DNA of 64,000 nt from Mycobacterium sp. DL592 (GTDB lineage Bacteria > Actinomycetota > Actinomycetes > Mycobacteriales > Mycobacteriaceae): assembly GCF_011694515.1 (NCBI RefSeq), contig NZ_CP050192.1:3482172-3546171 (forward strand), written 5' to 3'. Under the pieces are notes generated by a model. It was given only the letters and a program-made list of their open reading frames with translations. It made no database searches and was not told where the DNA came from. Made by a program: the position numbers and the translations under genes. Positions 61,371 through 64,000 of this stretch are shown in pieces. Each line of letters starts with the position of its first letter. Positions within the stretch are counted from its first letter, which is position 1.

Positions 61371-61535
61371 TCAGGGCGTCTTTGACTTTGGCCCCTGCCC
61401 TTTGGCGTCCGCTATAGCCTGGTCGGCGAAGCCCTCGTTGCGCATCCGGGTGTTGCCGGTGGCGCGGCCGACATATTTCTTGGTGGCGCCCTTGATGGCT
61501 TCGGCCTTGTGCGCGAGCTTCCTACCGATGCTCAT
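61371..61535 (-). CDS. CsbD-family stress protein with a shifted C-terminus
   Basis: A 54-aa protein: MSIGRKLAHKAEAIKGATKK, then VGRATGNTRMRNEGFADQA, as in CsbD general-stress proteins. The last eight residues read PKSKTP-type sequence, while the adjacent frame would give the usual AKVKDALKY end, so one base appears to have been lost near 61388-61394. The stop of the current frame is only a few codons earlier. AAGGG lies 8 nt upstream of ATG 61535, which overlaps the previous gene by 14 bp. Confidence 0.7.
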   Translation of the reverse strand: MSIGRKLAHKAEAIKGATKKYVGRATGNTRMRNEGFADQAIADAKGQGPKSKTP

Positions 61536-62019
61536 TGCGGTGCCCTTCGGTTCCGGTAAGCACTGACCGCGACTGCGGACGCTGGGTTCCTTCGACGTCC
61601 GCGTTGCCCGCCGATTGCCGACCCATCAACCAGCGACCGAGTAGGGGAACCCCTTGTCGACGCGTCGTGGCCACCTCGGGGTTCACCGGTGCACCGGCCT
61701 GTTGGTGTTCGAGCAGGGTGTCGCGGTCGCGGTTGGCGAACGCCGTTTCGCGTTGAAATCTCTCGAGGTGGCGTCGGGCGGCTCGCCCGCGGCCCGCGGT
61801 GCGCCGAGCGCCGGCCAAGAGCACGCTGAGTCCCAGCATTGCCACCGCGCCGATCACGATCCCGAACAAGAACAACGTCCCGGTCGACCCAGTGACGTGG
61901 TAGCCGAACACCGAGAAGTTTTCGGTCAGCGGATGCGTGGGCCCGGTGTTGCCCAGCACACCCATGAGCGCGACGATCACGGCAACGAGCAGAACGATCA
62001 ATCCAACGATGACGAGCAT
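61522..62019 (-). CDS. Small membrane protein, paralogue of 51379-51831
   Basis: A 165-aa protein with two membrane helices and the loop [19 protein letters not shown], then a charged helical tail and a short GRW motif (VPLLGRWLMGRQ) also present in the paralogue ([12 protein letters not shown]). ATG 62019 has AGAGG 7 nt upstream. The promoter is shared with the divergent TetR and holds a perfect palindrome. It is followed by CsbD, DUF6131 and the coiled-coil protein, which together look like a small stress operon. Function unknown. Confidence 0.75.
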   Translation of the reverse strand: MLVIVGLIVLLVAVIVALMGVLGNTGPTHPLTENFSVFGYHVTGSTGTLFLFGIVIGAVAMLGLSVLLAGARRTAGRGRAARRHLERFQRETAFANRDRDTLLEHQQAGAPVNPEVATTRRQGVPLLGRWLMGRQSAGNADVEGTQRPQSRSVLTGTEGHRNEHR

Positions 62020-62075
62020 GACGTTGCCTCTGTTTCTGATGGCAGACCTTGAGTAAACGCCAAGTTTGAGGAACT

Positions 62076-62090
62076 GTCAACAGTGTTGAC
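62076..62090. promoter_or_regulatory. Palindrome GTCAACA-G-TGTTGAC, likely TetR operator
   Basis: A perfect inverted repeat with 7-bp arms and a 1-nt centre, 56 bp upstream of the small membrane protein gene and 21 bp upstream of the TetR start. It is well placed to regulate both divergent genes. Confidence 0.65.
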
Positions 62091-62111
62091 CTACGGCAAT
62101 GGTCTACAGTG

Positions 62112-62885
62112 ATGACACAGAAGGGAAGTGCTGCGCCAATGACGAAATTGCCAACCCGGCCCGATGAAGCCGCTGACGACGCTGACCCCGTGGTCGCGTC
62201 CGGCGGACCCGACAACGGCCAGGTCACCCGACCGCTCATCCTGCAGACAGCGTTGACGATCATCGACCGCGACGGCGCGGACAGCCTGTCCATGCGCCGC
62301 CTCAGCGAAGCGGTCGGTCGCGACCCCGCGGTGCTGTACCGACACCTGCCGAACAAGGCCGCCGTGCTCGACGGGGTCGCCGAAATCGTCCTCGAACAAC
62401 TCGCGGTCAACACCGCCGACCCAGACTGGGCCGGCCAACTGCGGACCGTCGCCCACGACTTCCGCCGGTTGGCCCTGGCCCACCCCAACGTGGTGGCGCT
62501 ACTGGTCACCCGACCGTTGGCCACCCCGCTCGGCCAGCGCCCACCCGGAACCCTCAGACACCTGGAAGACGTCCTTGCGCTACTCACCTCCGCCGGGTTC
62601 ACCGGCGACGATGCGCTGCATATCTACCGGGTGCTGTTCGCCTACCTGCACGGCCACGTCCTCACTGAATTGCAGGAAATCGTCGAGCGTCCCGAGGAAA
62701 CCGACCACGTACTGCGGCTCGGTCTACACCGACTGCCGATCACCGAGTTCCCGCTGGTGCGTGGCCTTGCGCGGGCCCTGGCCTCCTACGACGGCGCCAC
62801 CGAACTCGACCGCGGCCTCGATCTCCTGCTCCCCAGCCTGGCAGCAGCCCTTACCCGGCCGGATGGATCACCTCGAACCCGATGA
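62112..62885 (+). CDS. TetR family transcriptional regulator
   Basis: A regulator of about 257 aa. The HTH lies at LSMRRLSEAVGRDPAVLYRHL (in part, about residues 58-80), followed by a TetR_C-type effector domain. GTG 62109, ATG 62112 and ATG 62139 are all possible starts; only the last has a purine-rich stretch (AAGGGAAG) upstream, at long spacing. It is divergent from the small stress operon, and the palindrome at 62076-62090 suggests control of both. Ligand unknown. Confidence 0.82.
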   Translation: MTQKGSAAPMTKLPTRPDEAADDADPVVASGGPDNGQVTRPLILQTALTIIDRDGADSLSMRRLSEAVGRDPAVLYRHLPNKAAVLDGVAEIVLEQLAVNTADPDWAGQLRTVAHDFRRLALAHPNVVALLVTRPLATPLGQRPPGTLRHLEDVLALLTSAGFTGDDALHIYRVLFAYLHGHVLTELQEIVERPEETDHVLRLGLHRLPITEFPLVRGLARALASYDGATELDRGLDLLLPSLAAALTRPDGSPRTR

Positions 62886-62960
62886 GACGCCGCGGCACCA
62901 GTGACCGCCCGCTGGTCAGGGCCGGCCGCACTGGACGCTGTGTGGTCGACCCGACAATGA

Positions 62961-64000
62961 TCACACGCCAGCACTGACCTGTTGGCATGACGAATCTGGT
63001 TGAAACACAGTGTTCGACGGCTGCCGCGGGTCAGCCAGCGGGGCTGTCCAGTGAAGGTGGGTGCCGCCCGCAGGTGGTGACTCGATCGTGCACTGCCCGC
63101 CGACCTGTTCGGCGCGTCGACGCATGTTCGCCAGGCCGCTGTCGCGTCGATTGTCGGCCGGGATGCCGCTGCCGTTGTCGGTGATGTCGATGGCGAGTTC
63201 ATCGGCAACTGCGACCTTCACGGTCAGGCCAGTCCCACCCGAGTGACGCACGGCATTGCTGATGGCTTCAGTGATGACCGCTTCGGCATGTTCGGCCACG
63301 AGGTCACCGATGACAGTGAGAGGTCCGGAGATCTGCAAAGTTGTTGTGATGGAACGGTTGTCGGTCAAATCTGCGACCGATTGCTGTATCCTGTGGCGAA
63401 ACGAGCTGGCCTGGCCTGCCGGAGATTGCAGACCGAAGATCGCGGTCCGGATATCTTCGATGATGGCCTGCAGGTCGGACAGCGTCCGGTTGAGCCGGTC
63501 GGTCACCACGGACGAGCGCGAGCGGGCGACCGTGCCTTGCACGTCCATGCCGACGGCGAACACCCGCTGGATGACGAGGTCGTGCAGATTGTGCGCGATG
63601 CGCTCGCGATCGGTGAGTACCGACAGTTCACGGGCGCTTGCCAGAGTCAGCGCGACCGCGGCGTGGCTGGCGAAGTCGTTCATCAGCTCGAGGTCCCGAG
63701 CATCGAAGGCCGGTTGGTCCGTGCCACGTGCCACGGCGATGACACCGATAACCGTGTCCTGGCAACGCAATGGCAGGACGATCGCGGAGCGTTGACCGAC
63801 GTCGGTGAATCCCTGGATTGGGTGCCGAAACGTGTTGGTGATCATCGGTGTGCCGGAGCGGAACACAGCACCAGCGGTCGACGTCGCTACCGGGACCAGC
63901 TCACCGATCACCTCGTTGGCATGTCGGCCAACGGCAGTAGACACGACCAAGGTATCGACTTGCTGCGCTGGGAGGTCGGCGTCGTCGGGGACGAGCACGA
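62961..64000 (-). CDS. DevS/DosT-like GAF sensor histidine kinase (5' part outside window)
   Basis: The 3' 345 codons of a sensor kinase; the frame runs off the right edge. A GAF domain (residues about 1-115 of the visible part; PLRCQDTVIGVIAVARG) precedes the HisKA_3 dimerisation helix with the phospho-acceptor His in ERIAHNLHDLVIQRVFAVGM, then an HATPase domain (EAISNAVRHSGG; DSGLANMRRRAEQVGG). The order and the H-box match mycobacterial DevS/DosT oxygen and redox sensors. The heme-binding first GAF domain would be outside the window, as would the response regulator. Confidence 0.88.
   Translation of the reverse strand, partial: VLVPDDADLPAQQVDTLVVSTAVGRHANEVIGELVPVATSTAGAVFRSGTPMITNTFRHPIQGFTDVGQRSAIVLPLRCQDTVIGVIAVARGTDQPAFDARDLELMNDFASHAAVALTLASARELSVLTDRERIAHNLHDLVIQRVFAVGMDVQGTVARSRSSVVTDRLNRTLSDLQAIIEDIRTAIFGLQSPAGQASSFRHRIQQSVADLTDNRSITTTLQISGPLTVIGDLVAEHAEAVITEAISNAVRHSGGTGLTVKVAVADELAIDITDNGSGIPADNRRDSGLANMRRRAEQVGGQCTIESPPAGGTHLHWTAPLADPRQPSNTVFQPDSSCQQVSAGV

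Overview
This is high-GC actinobacterial DNA, almost certainly from a mycobacterium and probably an environmental Mycolicibacterium-type species. The evidence is two complete mce operons (yrbEA-yrbEB-mceA-F, with the lipoprotein in the mceE slot), GTG/TTG starts with ATGA/GTGA overlaps, many TetR regulators, a MIRU-like insertion, and a DevS-like GAF histidine kinase cut by the right edge. I found no tRNA, rRNA, CRISPR array or intact transposase.

Layout. (1) 1-8.3 kb: a TetR gene lies between two targets. To its left is a divergent four-gene operon (lipocalin-like DUF7064-type protein, APH-like kinase, AveC-like membrane protein, CrtI/PYROXD2-like FAD oxidoreductase). To its right is a second AveC-like membrane protein. 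A further CrtI-like enzyme converges from the left. Both promoters carry tandem ATGAA-N6-TTCAT-type sites with 18-bp spacing. (2) 8.3-12.2 kb: orphan COX4-like and COX3-like subunits, a membrane protein, a TetR and an aldehyde dehydrogenase. (3) 12.4-20.4 kb: a catabolic run of ferredoxin, SDR, P450, Rieske oxygenase, tandem-GNAT protein, NTF2-DUF35 fusion, thiolase-like lyase and acyl-CoA synthetase. TTAATCT/AGATTAA palindromes stand before this run and before block 2. (4) 20.4-41.5 kb: two mce operons, head to head across about 0.69 kb. The left one ends in an aldehyde dehydrogenase and the right one in a CAP-domain secreted protein. (5) 42-46.7 kb: acyl-CoA ligase, class II aldolase and amidohydrolase, with a convergent D-2-hydroxyacid dehydrogenase. 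(6) 46.7-64 kb: a stress or dormancy-like region with MgtA-type and H+-type P-ATPases, DUF5994 protein, zinc alcohol dehydrogenase, slipin, PPK2, catabolic ornithine carbamoyltransferase with carbamate kinase, small membrane proteins, a frameshifted CsbD, PPK2/GH65 remnants, a TetR and the DevS-like kinase.

How it may work together (inference). Blocks 2-5 look like an import-and-degradation island. The Mce systems would bring in a lipid or sterol-like substrate. The P450, Rieske enzyme and SDR would oxidise it, the aldehyde dehydrogenases and AMP-ligases would make acyl-CoAs, and the DUF35/thiolase-like pair would cleave a carbon-carbon bond by retro-aldol chemistry. Block 1 resembles terpenoid or carotenoid-type chemistry under one local repressor and is the best candidate for an undescribed system. 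Block 6 resembles the DosR/DevR regulon gene set of mycobacteria, although I could not find a convincing DevR box by eye.

All calls come from reading sequence and family knowledge. No database search was run.
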